64,000 nt of DNA from Acidithrix ferrooxidans (GTDB taxonomy: Bacteria; Actinomycetota; Acidimicrobiia; Acidimicrobiales; Acidimicrobiaceae): the NCBI RefSeq assembly GCF_000949295.1, contig NZ_JXYS01000018.1, positions 1 to 64,000 on the forward strand, given 5' to 3'. Below are positions 16,146-24,713 of the stretch, piece after piece. Below the pieces are notes generated by a model. It saw nothing but the letters and a program-made list of their open reading frames with translations, had not been told where the DNA came from and searched no databases. The translations under genes were made by a program, and so were the position numbers. Each line of letters opens with the position of its first letter. Position 1 is the stretch's first letter.

Positions 16146-16691
16146 TTGATTGATATCCAAGAATTTTTTACACCGTTCGACGAACGAATAGACAAGTTCT
16201 TTCTTCCCTTGCGGGATATTCCCGCTGCGAATCAAATCCTATTCGCAGCATCCAACGTCGCGGACCACTCATTGATTTGGTTTACCTTAGCGGCAGCACG
16301 AGGTGTACGCAAAGGTGGCGCCAGCTATGCCACCAGGGCAGCTTTTGCGCTTTTGGCTGAATCAGTACTTGTGAATATGGGGATTAAAACAATATTTCGC
16401 CGCAAGCGTCCAGAATGGGAGGGAGAACGCCCTCACGAAATACGCCAACCACTGACGAGTTCATTTCCATCGGGCCATGCGAGCGCCGCGTTCACTAGTC
16501 TTATTATTCTGGGTGACAACGATCGTCTATGGCCAATCTATCTAGGTCTCGCACTTCTAATTGCGCCCTCACGAATTCACGTTCGTATGCACCATGCCTC
16601 TGATGTTCTTGCTGGCGCCATGGTCGGCATAGGCTATGGAATGCTGATCAAAAAGGTATTTCCGATCTCAAAAAGTATAAAAATAGATTGA
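16146..16691 (+). CDS. PAP2-superfamily membrane phosphatase
   Basis: 181 residues. The three-part acid-phosphatase signature is complete: K-x6-RP as KTIFRRKRP, SGH in SFPSGHASAAF, and the R-x5-H-x3-D part as RIHVRMHHASDVL. Hydrophobic segments surround these. Members dephosphorylate lipid phosphates such as undecaprenyl pyrophosphate or phosphatidate at the membrane; the actual substrate is unknown. A TTG start at 16146 is supported by the ribosome binding site GAGGAA just upstream. It probably shares a transcript with the nuclease before it. Confidence 0.88.
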   Translation: MIDIQEFFTPFDERIDKFFLPLRDIPAANQILFAASNVADHSLIWFTLAAARGVRKGGASYATRAAFALLAESVLVNMGIKTIFRRKRPEWEGERPHEIRQPLTSSFPSGHASAAFTSLIILGDNDRLWPIYLGLALLIAPSRIHVRMHHASDVLAGAMVGIGYGMLIKKVFPISKSIKID

Positions 16692-16778
16692 ATCCAATCA
16701 ACACAAGGTTGGGTATTCATTATTAAGCCCTCAGAGACAAAACAATATCTAAACAATTACCAAACAGAAAGATGTTCA

Positions 16779-17183
16779 ATGATTACAGCTGCCGGAGGTG
16801 TGGTTTTCCGAGAAGGAATTAACGGGTCGCTCGAGATCTGCCTAATTCACCGTCCTCGTTATGATGACTGGACGCTACCAAAGGGCAAAGTTGAAGTTGG
16901 CGAAACGCTAGCACAAGCTGCGTTACGCGAAGTTGAAGAAGAGACCGGGATTAAAGCAGAGATCGTCCAAGACCAAACTCAAGTAGTCAAATACCCCTTA
17001 GAAACCGACCTAGAAAAAGAAGTGCACTATTTCTTGATGAAATCACTCGTGCAAAATTTCACAAAAAATGAAGAGTCTGACGAATGCCTTTGGGTAGACG
17101 TTAATCTCGTGGAATCTAAATTGACATTCAGCCGAGATTTCGGAGTGATTACAGGCTTCGACCTACTCCTTGGGGAATATTAG
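16779..17183 (+). CDS. Nudix hydrolase
   Basis: 134 residues with a perfect Nudix box, [20 protein letters not shown] then TGI (GX5EX7REUXEEXGU). The start [12 protein letters not shown] and the [15 protein letters not shown] stretch are like the MutT/Ap4A hydrolase group of actinobacteria. It hydrolyses a nucleoside diphosphate linked to another group, such as 8-oxo-dGTP or diadenosine polyphosphate. The substrate cannot be fixed from sequence. It lacks the C-terminal phosphatase domain that MutT1-type proteins of mycobacteria carry. Confidence 0.9.
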   Translation: MITAAGGVVFREGINGSLEICLIHRPRYDDWTLPKGKVEVGETLAQAALREVEEETGIKAEIVQDQTQVVKYPLETDLEKEVHYFLMKSLVQNFTKNEESDECLWVDVNLVESKLTFSRDFGVITGFDLLLGEY

Positions 17184-17208
17184 AGGGACAATTAGGGATT
17201 AGAAACAT

Positions 17209-17817
17209 ATGACAAAAATAACCAAATTTTCGGTCAACTTCGACTATCGATGCCCTTTCGCTCGCAACATGAACGAGCACGTTGTAACCGCCCTCAAAGA
17301 GGGGGCCGACTTTGACGTCAGTTTCATACCGTTCAATCTGTCACAGGTTCACGTTGAAGAAGGCGAGCCATCTATTTGGGAAGACCCTGACAAAACAGAT
17401 GACCTTTTGGCAAACGAGGTTGGCTACATTGTCTCAAAACTCTATCCCACAGAGTTCCCAAGTGTTCACCTAGCACTATTCGCCCTTCGGCACGAACAGG
17501 CCAAGAGCTTAAAAAACTTCGGCGAAATCGCAAATCTCCTTGAAGAACATGGGGTTAACCCCGCACGAATCCAAAGCGAGCTCGACAACCACACCTACTC
17601 GAGAGAGGTGCAGAAACTCCATGAAACCCAAGCCAAAGAGCTCGAAATATTCGGCGTACCCACAATTTTCTCTGACGATCAAGCTGCATTTGTAAGGATT
17701 ATGACAAGGCCGCTCAGCTCCTCGGAATCATCCACAACCATCATCGAAAGAGTTCTAGATCAGATCTTCAACCATCCAGAGCTAAATGAAGTGAAACATA
17801 CAACCGTTGCTCGATAG
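17209..17817 (+). CDS. DsbA-family thioredoxin-fold protein
   Basis: 202 residues. It starts with a beta strand then FDYRCPFARNMNEHV, where a thioredoxin CxxC would be; only one Cys is present (CPFA). A helical middle part follows, then the cis-Pro loop in IFGVPTIF. It belongs to the DsbA/2-hydroxychromene-2-carboxylate isomerase fold group. With one Cys it is more likely a glutathione- or mycothiol-type transferase, isomerase or monothiol oxidoreductase than a disulfide exchanger. There is no signal peptide, so it is cytoplasmic. Probably the last gene of its transcript: a strong inverted repeat follows. Confidence 0.75.
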   Translation: MTKITKFSVNFDYRCPFARNMNEHVVTALKEGADFDVSFIPFNLSQVHVEEGEPSIWEDPDKTDDLLANEVGYIVSKLYPTEFPSVHLALFALRHEQAKSLKNFGEIANLLEEHGVNPARIQSELDNHTYSREVQKLHETQAKELEIFGVPTIFSDDQAAFVRIMTRPLSSSESSTTIIERVLDQIFNHPELNEVKHTTVAR

Positions 17818-17838
17818 GATTGCTTAAACCCCATTTTT

Positions 17839-17884
17839 ATGACAAATCGCACCACCTTATAAATCAACGTGGGCGATTTGTCAT
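17839..17884 (+). terminator. Perfect 12-bp inverted repeat after the DsbA-like gene
   Basis: Arms ATGACAAATCGC (17839-17850) and GCGATTTGTCAT (17873-17884), extended inward by CCAC/GTGG after one bulged base. It lies between the DsbA-like gene and the SDR gene. Probably an intrinsic terminator without a T-run. Confidence 0.65.
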
Positions 17885-17924
17885 TTATCAAGCGCGATTG
17901 AGTTGTGCGCGATAACATTCGCTC

Positions 17925-18743
17925 ATGGAAATTGAGAATAAAGTAGTCCTTGTAACTGGAGCTGGATCAGGTATTGGCCGTGCTATTGCATTAGCATGCG
18001 GCATGGAAAACCCCAGTGCTGTTATCTGTGTCGATAAAAACACCGCAAATGTCGAAAAGACAGTCAGTCAACTACGAGAAACCAAAACCACAGCATATGC
18101 AGAGACGATCGACCTGACAGATCTTTCGGCGATAGCTGACCTTGGTGAAAAAGTTCTCAAGCGCCATGGCGTCGTCGACATACTCTTTTCCAATGCTGGC
18201 GTCTCGTTTGCAGGTGATCTCGAAACTTCAGAGGAGGATTGGGAGACTTCGTGGAATGTAAACCTTATGGCTCAAGTCCGTACGGCAAAGGCACTCTTGC
18301 CAGCAATGATCTCTAACGGAGGAGGGTACATAGTCAATACAGCGTCCGCCGCTGGTTTACTCACCAACCTTGGTGCCCTCTCTTATGCAGTAACCAAACA
18401 TGCATCTGTTGCTCTGTCAGAATGGATAGCGATCAACCATCGGCCAGACAATATCCGAGTTAGCGTTTTATGCCCCATGGGAGTCCGTACCAACATGCTC
18501 TTTCCAGATGACGACAGGACAGCGTCTTCAAAGGCCGAGTCGCTTGCACAGCGAGCAGTTTTAGATGCCGGCGATATCCTCGACCCCTCACAAGTAGCCG
18601 AGGTTGTAATAGCCGCAGTAAAGGCAGAAGAATTCCTAATCTTGCCGCATAAAGATGTTCTTGGATTTTACAGCTTCCGTGCTAACAACACTCAGAAATG
18701 GATTACCTCCATGGCCAAATACCAGGAACAGATCTCAAAATAG
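17925..18743 (+). CDS. Short-chain dehydrogenase/reductase
   Basis: 272 residues. Classical SDR: cofactor loop VTGAGSGIGRA near the N-terminus, Asp in VDKNTAN (suggesting NAD(H) preference), FSNAGVSF for the NAG motif, catalytic Ser in TASAAG and Tyr/Lys in SYAVTKHA. It oxidises or reduces an alcohol or ketone; the substrate is unknown. No Shine-Dalgarno precedes the ATG at 17925, but TAACAT at 17912-17917 lies at the right distance for a -10 of a leaderless transcript (inference). It is bounded on both sides by strong inverted repeats, so it is probably a single-gene unit. Confidence 0.88.
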   Translation: MEIENKVVLVTGAGSGIGRAIALACGMENPSAVICVDKNTANVEKTVSQLRETKTTAYAETIDLTDLSAIADLGEKVLKRHGVVDILFSNAGVSFAGDLETSEEDWETSWNVNLMAQVRTAKALLPAMISNGGGYIVNTASAAGLLTNLGALSYAVTKHASVALSEWIAINHRPDNIRVSVLCPMGVRTNMLFPDDDRTASSKAESLAQRAVLDAGDILDPSQVAEVVIAAVKAEEFLILPHKDVLGFYSFRANNTQKWITSMAKYQEQISK

Positions 18744-18763
18744 GTCTAATCTGCCCCGTTCGT

Positions 18764-18825
18764 CAGAATCATTTAGAACAACAATAAAGGCCCATACGCC
18801 CACAAAGCCGCGCTAAATGATTCTG
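18764..18825 (+). terminator. Perfect 13-bp inverted repeat downstream of the SDR gene
   Basis: Arms CAGAATCATTTAG (18764-18776) and CTAAATGATTCTG (18813-18825) separated by 36 bases. It lies between the converging SDR gene and the chemoreceptor remnant and could end transcripts from both sides. Confidence 0.6.
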
Positions 18826-18882
18826 CCGATGCTTCTTTATGGATCAGCCTAACCCGACGCTAGCGATCTCTGCATTCAACGC

Positions 18883-20111
18883 CTAAGAGTTCGCCAACCT
18901 AAATCGAAGAGCTGCCTCTTGGTGTGAATTATCATTTGTTTCCACAGAGAGACTCTTCGAGGTCTTGAAGTGACCTGCTGGCTGAGCGAGAACATCATGG
19001 ACCTTTTCAAGATTTGCAGATGCTAAAGCGGCATTCCAAGCCACACCGAGAAGTCTCACCTGCTGAACGTGCCACCCCGGGAATGATCTCTCCAATTAAA
19101 GCCCTCATCCCCTTGGTTGCTATCGAAACCGAACCAACTCAATTCAATGCACCTTCGCTCAAAGCTAAGACGACCTCTGATTGCGCCGCGGTCTGAGTCG
19201 AACTAGCACCGATAGTGCTCGAGGTCTCCTTGATTGCTCGAGATTCTTACATTATCGAAAAGATCGAGTCAACAACACTATCGATTGTCACCGCTATCTT
19301 ATCCTTGAAACGATTGAACGTAGAGCCAATCTCCCCGATCTCATCACATCTAGAGTTGTCCAAGTTGACCCCAAGGTCACCGTTACCATTGGCAAGTTCC
19401 CCCAGAAAATTAGATAGATCATTCAGCGGGACATGAATAACCCTTCGATATCCAACATTAATAAATCCGAGCAAGAAAAGCAATAGGACCGCATCTATCG
19501 CTACCATTGCGATGTCGACAGTTTGACTTGTGACCATCGACGCTAAGGCTCTATTAGATTTAGCAATTGACTCCTTCTCTACCGTAGCCATTGCTGGCAT
19601 GATGTCATTTAACGGCTAAAGATTACCCAGCGTTTGGGTGTCTGAAGCTTGTTGAATTTCGTCAGCGCCCAAATCAGCGATGAACTGCTCGCTATATCGA
19701 TTATAAGAGTTAATATCGCGCTTTACACGGTCCAAGAGTAACCAAAGTGAATGACTAGGAGCCAGATTAAGCGAAGCCATTAACTCATTAAGAATTAGAG
19801 TCCTCGCCTCTTGAGAGTGAGATACAGTCTTGGAGATCAGCTGAGTTCGGGTGAGCTTGGCTGGATGAGGTTGCCGCTACCAATACAGCCTTATTCATCT
19901 GATCGTCGTCGTTGTAAAAGCCGCGCTCCATCTTCAAGACCTGCGATGAAAGACCTTCTGATTTGGTGCAGTAGTAGGCAACCGATGACGCTAACTACAA
20001 AGAGTCTAGAAAAACCGAGAGCGAACCCACCAGTGCCAATAGTGCTGCAACACCCAACCCCGCCCGTACTTTGTAGTCAATATTCCTCCGAACGCAAATA
20101 GTTGCTTTCAC
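18883..20111 (-). pseudogene. Decayed methyl-accepting chemotaxis protein
   Basis: Minus-strand reading from a GTG at 20111 gives a basic start RRNIDYKVRAG followed by a hydrophobic membrane segment (LGVAALLALVGSLSVFL) and then a stop. A second frame at 19247-19600 carries another membrane helix and a HAMP-like segment (VPLNDLSNFLGELANGNGDL, then EIGEIGSTFNRFKDKI). Further left, ASSTQTAAQSEVVLALSEGA fits a coiled signalling domain. Order and content match a chemoreceptor with periplasmic sensor, HAMP and cytoplasmic coil, but at least three frame changes and several stops interrupt it, and the conserved hairpin tip is not recognisable. No other chemotaxis genes occur in the window. Confidence 0.7.
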
Positions 20112-20240
20112 CAATTTCCATAGTTAAAATCCTGATCAAATCAATCACTTACTACCTTTCGGACTCTCCTGATTAGAACTTTATGCATTTAGCCTGAATT
20201 ATCTAATTCTGTACAAGAAATAAATCATGAAAGAGAATCA

Positions 20241-20330
20241 TTTATTCTTCTTTATTCTTCTTTATTCTTCTTTATTCTTCTTTATTCTTCTTTATTCTTC
20301 TTTATTCTTCTTTATTCTTCTTTATTCTTC
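20241..20330 (+). repeat. Nine perfect tandem copies of the decamer TTTATTCTTC
   Basis: 90 bases of exact repetition, ending 118 bases before the TTG start of the next gene. Perfect copies indicate recent or ongoing length change by slippage. The location upstream of a gene encoding a surface-type protein would suit expression switching by promoter or leader spacing (inference). There are no spacers, so this is not a CRISPR array. Confidence 0.97.
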
Positions 20331-20448
20331 TCAAAAACATTAGAAAATTCTCACTTAACGCTCATGGTTAAAGGCTCTTAGTCGACGACAATCAATATGT
20401 GACCAGAAATGGTCGAAACAATCGACTAGGTAAGACCCGGAGGGCAAT

Positions 20449-20928
20449 TTGAAAGTCTCTAACCCGATTAAAGTTTTAGTTTCAGCTGGAGGTGGACTAG
20501 GTGCAATATTAGCGCTGCATCAAGCGCAGGTCTCGTTTTCAAGCACCAATACCGCATCAACGAAACCAGTCGACCCCGTTGCAGCACAACAAGCCCAGGT
20601 AGCTTCCATTCAAAAAGCAATAAGCACCCTAAGTCAGCAAGAACAAGCCGTACAAGCGCAATTAACCCAGACCAAAAGTCAACTTGCCGCCAAGCAAGCA
20701 GCTGTAGCTGCTGCCAGTCAGGCAGCCATTGCCGCCCAAAACCAAGCTCAAGCTCAAGCTCAAGCTGCAGCCGCGAGAGCAGCGGCATCCGCCTCGGTGG
20801 CCGCTCAACCCATAACACAATTTGTCGCTTCATCGCCGACGGCTTCGGGAGGCGCACCGGCTGCTACCACCAAGGCTTCCTCGCACAAGTCAGATGATGG
20901 GGGCGGCGATTCAGGTGGAGACAATTAA
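20449..20928 (+). CDS. Membrane-anchored low-complexity coiled-coil protein, function unknown
   Basis: 159 residues, no family recognised. A short weakly hydrophobic N-terminal segment (VLVSAGGGLGAILAL) may be a signal or anchor. Residues about 45-120 are an Ala/Gln-rich heptad coil (QAQVASIQKAISTLSQQ, and a run of alternating Q and A), and the tail is Ser/Gly/Asp-rich, ending GGDSGGDN. TTG start at 20449 is supported by GGAGGG at 20439-20444. It heads an operon with the next gene (3-base gap), apbE and a ferric-reductase-like gene. Whether it carries a cofactor or is a structural surface protein cannot be seen. It lacks an FMN-binding domain. Confidence 0.65.
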   Translation: MKVSNPIKVLVSAGGGLGAILALHQAQVSFSSTNTASTKPVDPVAAQQAQVASIQKAISTLSQQEQAVQAQLTQTKSQLAAKQAAVAAASQAAIAAQNQAQAQAQAAAARAAASASVAAQPITQFVASSPTASGGAPAATTKASSHKSDDGGGDSGGDN

Positions 20929-20931
20929 TCT

Positions 20932-21450
20932 GTGAGGAAGGTACTGGACGAAAAGGCTCGCAAAAAGAGAAATACCAAGATAAAAAATACGGCGAGACGT
21001 GTTGTTCCCTTCATGATAATCGCACCAGCCTCGGTGATCGGAGCTCATGTAGGCGTTGACTTCGTATCAACGCCTACACACCTATATCCGCTCAACCTTA
21101 GCGCTAGCGCTAAAGCCGCAGCAGCGGCCGCCCAAAAAGCTACCGCGTCCATCAATCAAGTAGCCCAAGAGGTCAACAAGACCGCAAATGCACTTGCTGG
21201 GGTGGCTAATCAAAGCGCGGGAAACCAAAGTGCTATAGGTGCAATCCAAAATGGAATCACTCAAATTCAAAATACACCCGTACCGACTCTCGGCCCTCTC
21301 GCATCTCCTGCTCAAAATTCACAAGCCACATCTGCTCCCAGAGCTGCCGGCGGCGCGTCAACGCCATCAGCGAACTCACCAGCGCCGGTGATTAGAATCC
21401 CGACTGCTCAAATTCCTGCTGCAACCACTAGGGCAAGCCTCCTGGGATGA
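20932..21450 (+). CDS. Membrane-anchored Ala/Pro-rich protein, function unknown
   Basis: 172 residues, no family recognised. A highly basic N-terminus (EKARKKRNTKIKNTARR) is followed by one hydrophobic helix (VVPFMIIAPASVIGAHVGV), i.e. an N-in anchored protein with the rest outside. The exported part is an Ala/Asn/Gln coil and then a Pro/Ser/Ala-rich linker. GTG start at 20932, 3 bases after the previous stop; its own stop overlaps apbE as ATGA. Like its upstream neighbour it is short, exported and compositionally biased. A role in holding or spacing a membrane redox complex is only a guess from context. Confidence 0.65.
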   Translation: MRKVLDEKARKKRNTKIKNTARRVVPFMIIAPASVIGAHVGVDFVSTPTHLYPLNLSASAKAAAAAAQKATASINQVAQEVNKTANALAGVANQSAGNQSAIGAIQNGITQIQNTPVPTLGPLASPAQNSQATSAPRAAGGASTPSANSPAPVIRIPTAQIPAATTRASLLG

Positions 21451-22505
21451 CTGATAAACCAGTCGCAGGGCCAATTCAAAAGTGGACGATTCGTGCCATG
21501 GGATCAATTTTTAATTTTCAAGCAAAGATTACCGAAACACAAAAGGATTCTCTATCTAAATCGACATCAATTGCATTAGAAGAGATGGAACAATCCTGGA
21601 GCCGCTTTCGAGATAGTTCAGAATTGTCGATTTTGAATGAATACTCCCTTCTTGAAAATCCATCGAAATACTTCAAGACGGCGATCTTCGAGGCAATTAG
21701 CTCGAATAAAGTCACAAGCGGACTCTTTGAGCCAAGAATCCTAGGAGCGCTCAAAAAAACCGGGTATTTGGTTAGCTTCGAATTGATGGACCTCGAGATA
21801 AATGACCCATCAAGCATGAAAGACACCTCCTCAAAGACAACTTCCCGAAGATTGAATGCCTTGGAGAAAGAGATCTTTTATGACCTAGATCATGATCTGC
21901 TCCTAAAAGATGGACCTCCTCTAGATTTTGGCGGAATTGGCAAAGGGCTTGCACTTAGGAATCTAAGTCGGCTCCTTAAGGATTTCTCTGGATCTTCACC
22001 CCACTTGATTGAGGCCGGAGGAGATATCGTAACCTTTGTCGGGAACTACCCCGAGGAACCTTGGTTTGTTGATATCGAAAATCCATTCTCTGTTGAAAAC
22101 CTCCCACTAATGGTTCGTCTAGGGAACAACTCTGTCGCTACCTCATCCACGAAGATACGATCATGGCGCCTAAACGGCACACAAAAACACCACTTAATCG
22201 ATCCAGCTACCATGGACTCCTCGGATTCGGACTTAGTCTCGGTAAGTGTCATTGGAAAAGACCCAGCACATGCTGAGGTTTGGTCCAAGAGCCTTTTTCT
22301 CCTAGGTTCCAAGAAAGCCCTCGAGCAAGCAGCTTTTCGGAAGATTAGCGCATTCATGATCACCTCGAAAAAACAAATTCTCTACTCAAAAAAGTTTGCT
22401 GGGTCAATGGAAGTTCGAAGCAAAGATCAATCATCAGTTCCTATCGCGGCAGTCCATGATATATCGCTCCCCTATTTTGCATATAGCGTCGGACTTGCGA
22501 AATAA
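21447..22505 (+). CDS. apbE: ApbE-family FAD:protein FMN transferase
   Basis: 352 residues. ApbE motifs are visible: RAMGSIFNF near the N-terminus, WSRFRDSSELSILNEY, DFGGIGKGLA in the centre, the IEAGGDIVTF block and HHLIDPATM towards the C-terminus. The family moves FMN from FAD onto a Thr of a target protein, with Mg2+. There is no clear signal peptide or lipobox; many family members work outside the membrane, so location is uncertain. The start overlaps the previous stop (ATGA). The usual target with an FMN-binding domain is not in the window. The neighbouring ferric-reductase-like protein suggests an electron-transfer chain. Confidence 0.9.
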   Translation: MTDKPVAGPIQKWTIRAMGSIFNFQAKITETQKDSLSKSTSIALEEMEQSWSRFRDSSELSILNEYSLLENPSKYFKTAIFEAISSNKVTSGLFEPRILGALKKTGYLVSFELMDLEINDPSSMKDTSSKTTSRRLNALEKEIFYDLDHDLLLKDGPPLDFGGIGKGLALRNLSRLLKDFSGSSPHLIEAGGDIVTFVGNYPEEPWFVDIENPFSVENLPLMVRLGNNSVATSSTKIRSWRLNGTQKHHLIDPATMDSSDSDLVSVSVIGKDPAHAEVWSKSLFLLGSKKALEQAAFRKISAFMITSKKQILYSKKFAGSMEVRSKDQSSVPIAAVHDISLPYFAYSVGLAK

Positions 22506-22591
22506 AACTGCTATGCATTAGCTTCTTGTCGATAAGAACTTATCTCGCTAATCCCTCAAGTCGATAATACCCACGATACAAGTAGGAAAAT

Positions 22592-23299
22592 ATGGCCACT
22601 TCGACCAACGATGATCAAAAAAATAGTCTTGAAGAGATAGAAGAAGATTCTCCATCTATACTTTTCGCGGTAATGGTCGGCTCAGTCTCAGTTGTAGGAG
22701 GCTTTGAGCTAGTACACTGGCTAGGCGCCAAAGCAAAGCCGACACTTGCGCCATGGTTAATAGCTAGAGGCACAGGGTTAGCGCTAGTAATAATAACGAG
22801 TCTTTTGGTTGCAGTCGGGCTATGGATGGTCCACCCCAAACGCAACAAACGAAAGAGTTTCCCACATATAATTACATTGAATTCAGCTCACAAAAGTCTT
22901 GCCGGGGTTGGATCGGTGCTCCTCTTTTTGCACGTTAGCTCGATAATCGCTGACAGTTTCGCCAAGGTCGGCCTGCTGGGCGCGTTCGTACCCCTCAAGT
23001 CAGCCTATCGGCCAATTCCCGTAGCTCTTGGGACTGTCGCTCTTTACCTGTGCTTAGCAGTAGGTTTCACCGCATGGCTAAAGGTAAGAACCAAGCTCTT
23101 CAACTGGAAGATGGTTCATCGTTTCGCAATCGCTGCCTATTGCTTAATCCTTGTACATGGAATCACTGCCGGCAGTGACACCGTATTAGTTTCTGGCATA
23201 TATGTTGCAAGTGCCATTGTCATCACCATATTGGCAACCACTAGGTACCTCTTTGACCATAAGGAACATCAAAAGCAAGCGGCCACCGCCAAAAACTGA
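22592..23299 (+). CDS. Ferric-reductase-like transmembrane (haem b) protein
   Basis: 235 residues, about six membrane helices. Histidines lie in the pattern expected for two b-type haems: LNSAHKSLAG and LLFLHVSS in one helix region, and MVHRFAIAAYCLILVHG in another. This matches the ferric reductase/flavocytochrome membrane domain without the cytoplasmic FAD/NAD part, as in proteins that pass quinol or flavin electrons across the membrane. The N-terminal 20 residues are acidic and polar. It lies 86 bases after apbE. With ApbE it may form a transmembrane electron-transfer module (inference). Confidence 0.75.
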   Translation: MATSTNDDQKNSLEEIEEDSPSILFAVMVGSVSVVGGFELVHWLGAKAKPTLAPWLIARGTGLALVIITSLLVAVGLWMVHPKRNKRKSFPHIITLNSAHKSLAGVGSVLLFLHVSSIIADSFAKVGLLGAFVPLKSAYRPIPVALGTVALYLCLAVGFTAWLKVRTKLFNWKMVHRFAIAAYCLILVHGITAGSDTVLVSGIYVASAIVITILATTRYLFDHKEHQKQAATAKN

Positions 23300-23409
23300 T
23301 AACTAAAAGCGCATCCGCTAAAGAGTAATCTTGCTCGGCACCCAGGGAAATAACTAAGGACGACCCTCCTGTGCCAGATCTATTTGCCACGCGCTAACCC
23401 ATCTTTCGC

Positions 23410-23447
23410 CAAATAGCATGGTTCAAAACAAATAGCATGGTTCAAAA
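23410..23447. repeat. Tandem duplication of 19 bp at the 3' end of the galT-like gene
   Basis: CAAATAGCATGGTTCAAAA occurs at 23410-23428 and again, perfectly, at 23429-23447. The second copy contains the stop codon of the minus-strand galT-like gene. Confidence 0.95.
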
Positions 23448-24494
23448 AAAGGCCCGCAGGGCGCTAGCGGTCTCCTCAGGTGTGACATCGACCATAAGTT
23501 CGCTATAGAGCTTTTCAAAATAGGTCACATCGGATCGATAATAACTCTCTGGGTTCGATCGAGCCACGATTCTAAAGAGTGGATTCGCCGAAATCTCTCT
23601 AGCATCAGGGCCGCCCCCAGTCAACGCGAAATTAAAACTCGATAAGTTCCAATTTGCATATGCCGAGATGATCTTAGAAATTCCAAGAGCAAGATCAGAT
23701 AGATCGATCGGATCTATCTGAGGTATATCACCTTGTCGAAGAATAACGCCCCAAACCTCACGAAAGCCTGATGGAGCAAAAGGGGCAAAAAACGCAACAT
23801 TTCCAATTGAACCGACGTAGCGCTCTCCAAGATGGATCTCGGCCTCGACCAGATCCTCCATCAGACTTCTTCCGAATCGCTCCTTGTGCAACGCCATCTC
23901 CTGTATCAAATGGCCCTGATGGCTAAGTGGCATGTAGTCATGGGAAGATTGCAGATGGGGATGGATGAGCGAACTTCCCGAAGAAGGCAGATAGTTCGCA
24001 TTGATTGAGCTATAGACCGCTTTGTGGTCATAATCCCTAATAGCCCTAGCATGTCGAACCATCGCCGAAAAGGCGTTGCCAACGACACTATGGTCAAACT
24101 CGTCGATAGGCACAAAGTGCCTAGATGTATCATATATCCCAACTGAAGAGTAGGTCGAGTAAGCAAGAATATTGGGGACTACTAGTGCATTTCCTACGCG
24201 TATCCTTCCTTCGGCAACCATCTCACTTGGGAACGGAAAGGTGTACTTCTCATATGCACCAGGACAGAATGGACAAAATCCCGCGACCTTAGTCAGCTCA
24301 CTCACATCAACCTTAACCTCAGGCTGCAACTTAGCTCCAACTACAAAACGTGCGCGACCTTTGAAGATGGGGTCGATTCGCTGAATAAGAGGAATCTCCG
24401 TAAATCTACCCCCGTTGGTCAAATCTGGGACCTTACCAACGGTATCTATCTGTGAGAACTCAATATTATTTACCGTTTTAACGACTCTCTGCAT
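23442..24494 (-). CDS. galT: Galactose-1-phosphate uridylyltransferase-like protein (HIT superfamily)
   Basis: 350 residues. Zinc-type CPFC at 74-77 and the active-site motif HPHLQ with His178/His180 are present, matching GalT, where the central His carries UMP. Length agrees with GalT. Many actinobacterial and archaeal relatives act on other sugar 1-phosphates or as ADP-dependent phosphorylases, so galactose is not certain; no galactokinase is nearby. The ATG at 24494 abuts the stop of a small upstream frame. The 3' end lies in a 19-bp tandem duplication. Confidence 0.82.
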   Translation of the reverse strand: MQRVVKTVNNIEFSQIDTVGKVPDLTNGGRFTEIPLIQRIDPIFKGRARFVVGAKLQPEVKVDVSELTKVAGFCPFCPGAYEKYTFPFPSEMVAEGRIRVGNALVVPNILAYSTYSSVGIYDTSRHFVPIDEFDHSVVGNAFSAMVRHARAIRDYDHKAVYSSINANYLPSSGSSLIHPHLQSSHDYMPLSHQGHLIQEMALHKERFGRSLMEDLVEAEIHLGERYVGSIGNVAFFAPFAPSGFREVWGVILRQGDIPQIDPIDLSDLALGISKIISAYANWNLSSFNFALTGGGPDAREISANPLFRIVARSNPESYYRSDVTYFEKLYSELMVDVTPEETASALRAFF

Positions 24495-24713
24495 CTATCT
24501 CCCCAACGCTTTGTACCACTCCCCCTTTGCCATAAAATTCAAAAGAGAAAGTGGCAATACTATAGCCAAAGTTAGTAAATAATTTATAAACAGACTTGAA
24601 TTACCCAAAACCCCGATTGCACTGCCACGATAATTGGGGTCTTTACCTACAGCAGTTGAGGTCTCGTTGCTCGCCCAAAAAAGGTGGTTTTGGCCCGCAA
24701 AGACACCCTGCAT
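24495..24713 (-). CDS. Small putative membrane protein, unknown
   Basis: 72 residues on the minus strand, its TAG directly abutting the ATG of the galT-like gene. One hydrophobic helix (SSLFINYLLTLAIVLPLSLL) near the C-terminus; the N-terminal half is polar (HLFWASNETSTAVG). No family recognised. The ribosome binding site before the ATG at 24713 is poor, so it may be the remnant of a longer membrane protein or a leader rather than an independent gene. Confidence 0.4.
   Translation of the reverse strand: MQGVFAGQNHLFWASNETSTAVGKDPNYRGSAIGVLGNSSLFINYLLTLAIVLPLSLLNFMAKGEWYKALGR

Noticed and set aside
20241-20330. Regular repeats could be taken as a CRISPR array
   Set aside because: Units are 10 bp with no spacers and no cas genes are present; the PD-(D/E)XK nuclease at 15273 is a common stand-alone protein.
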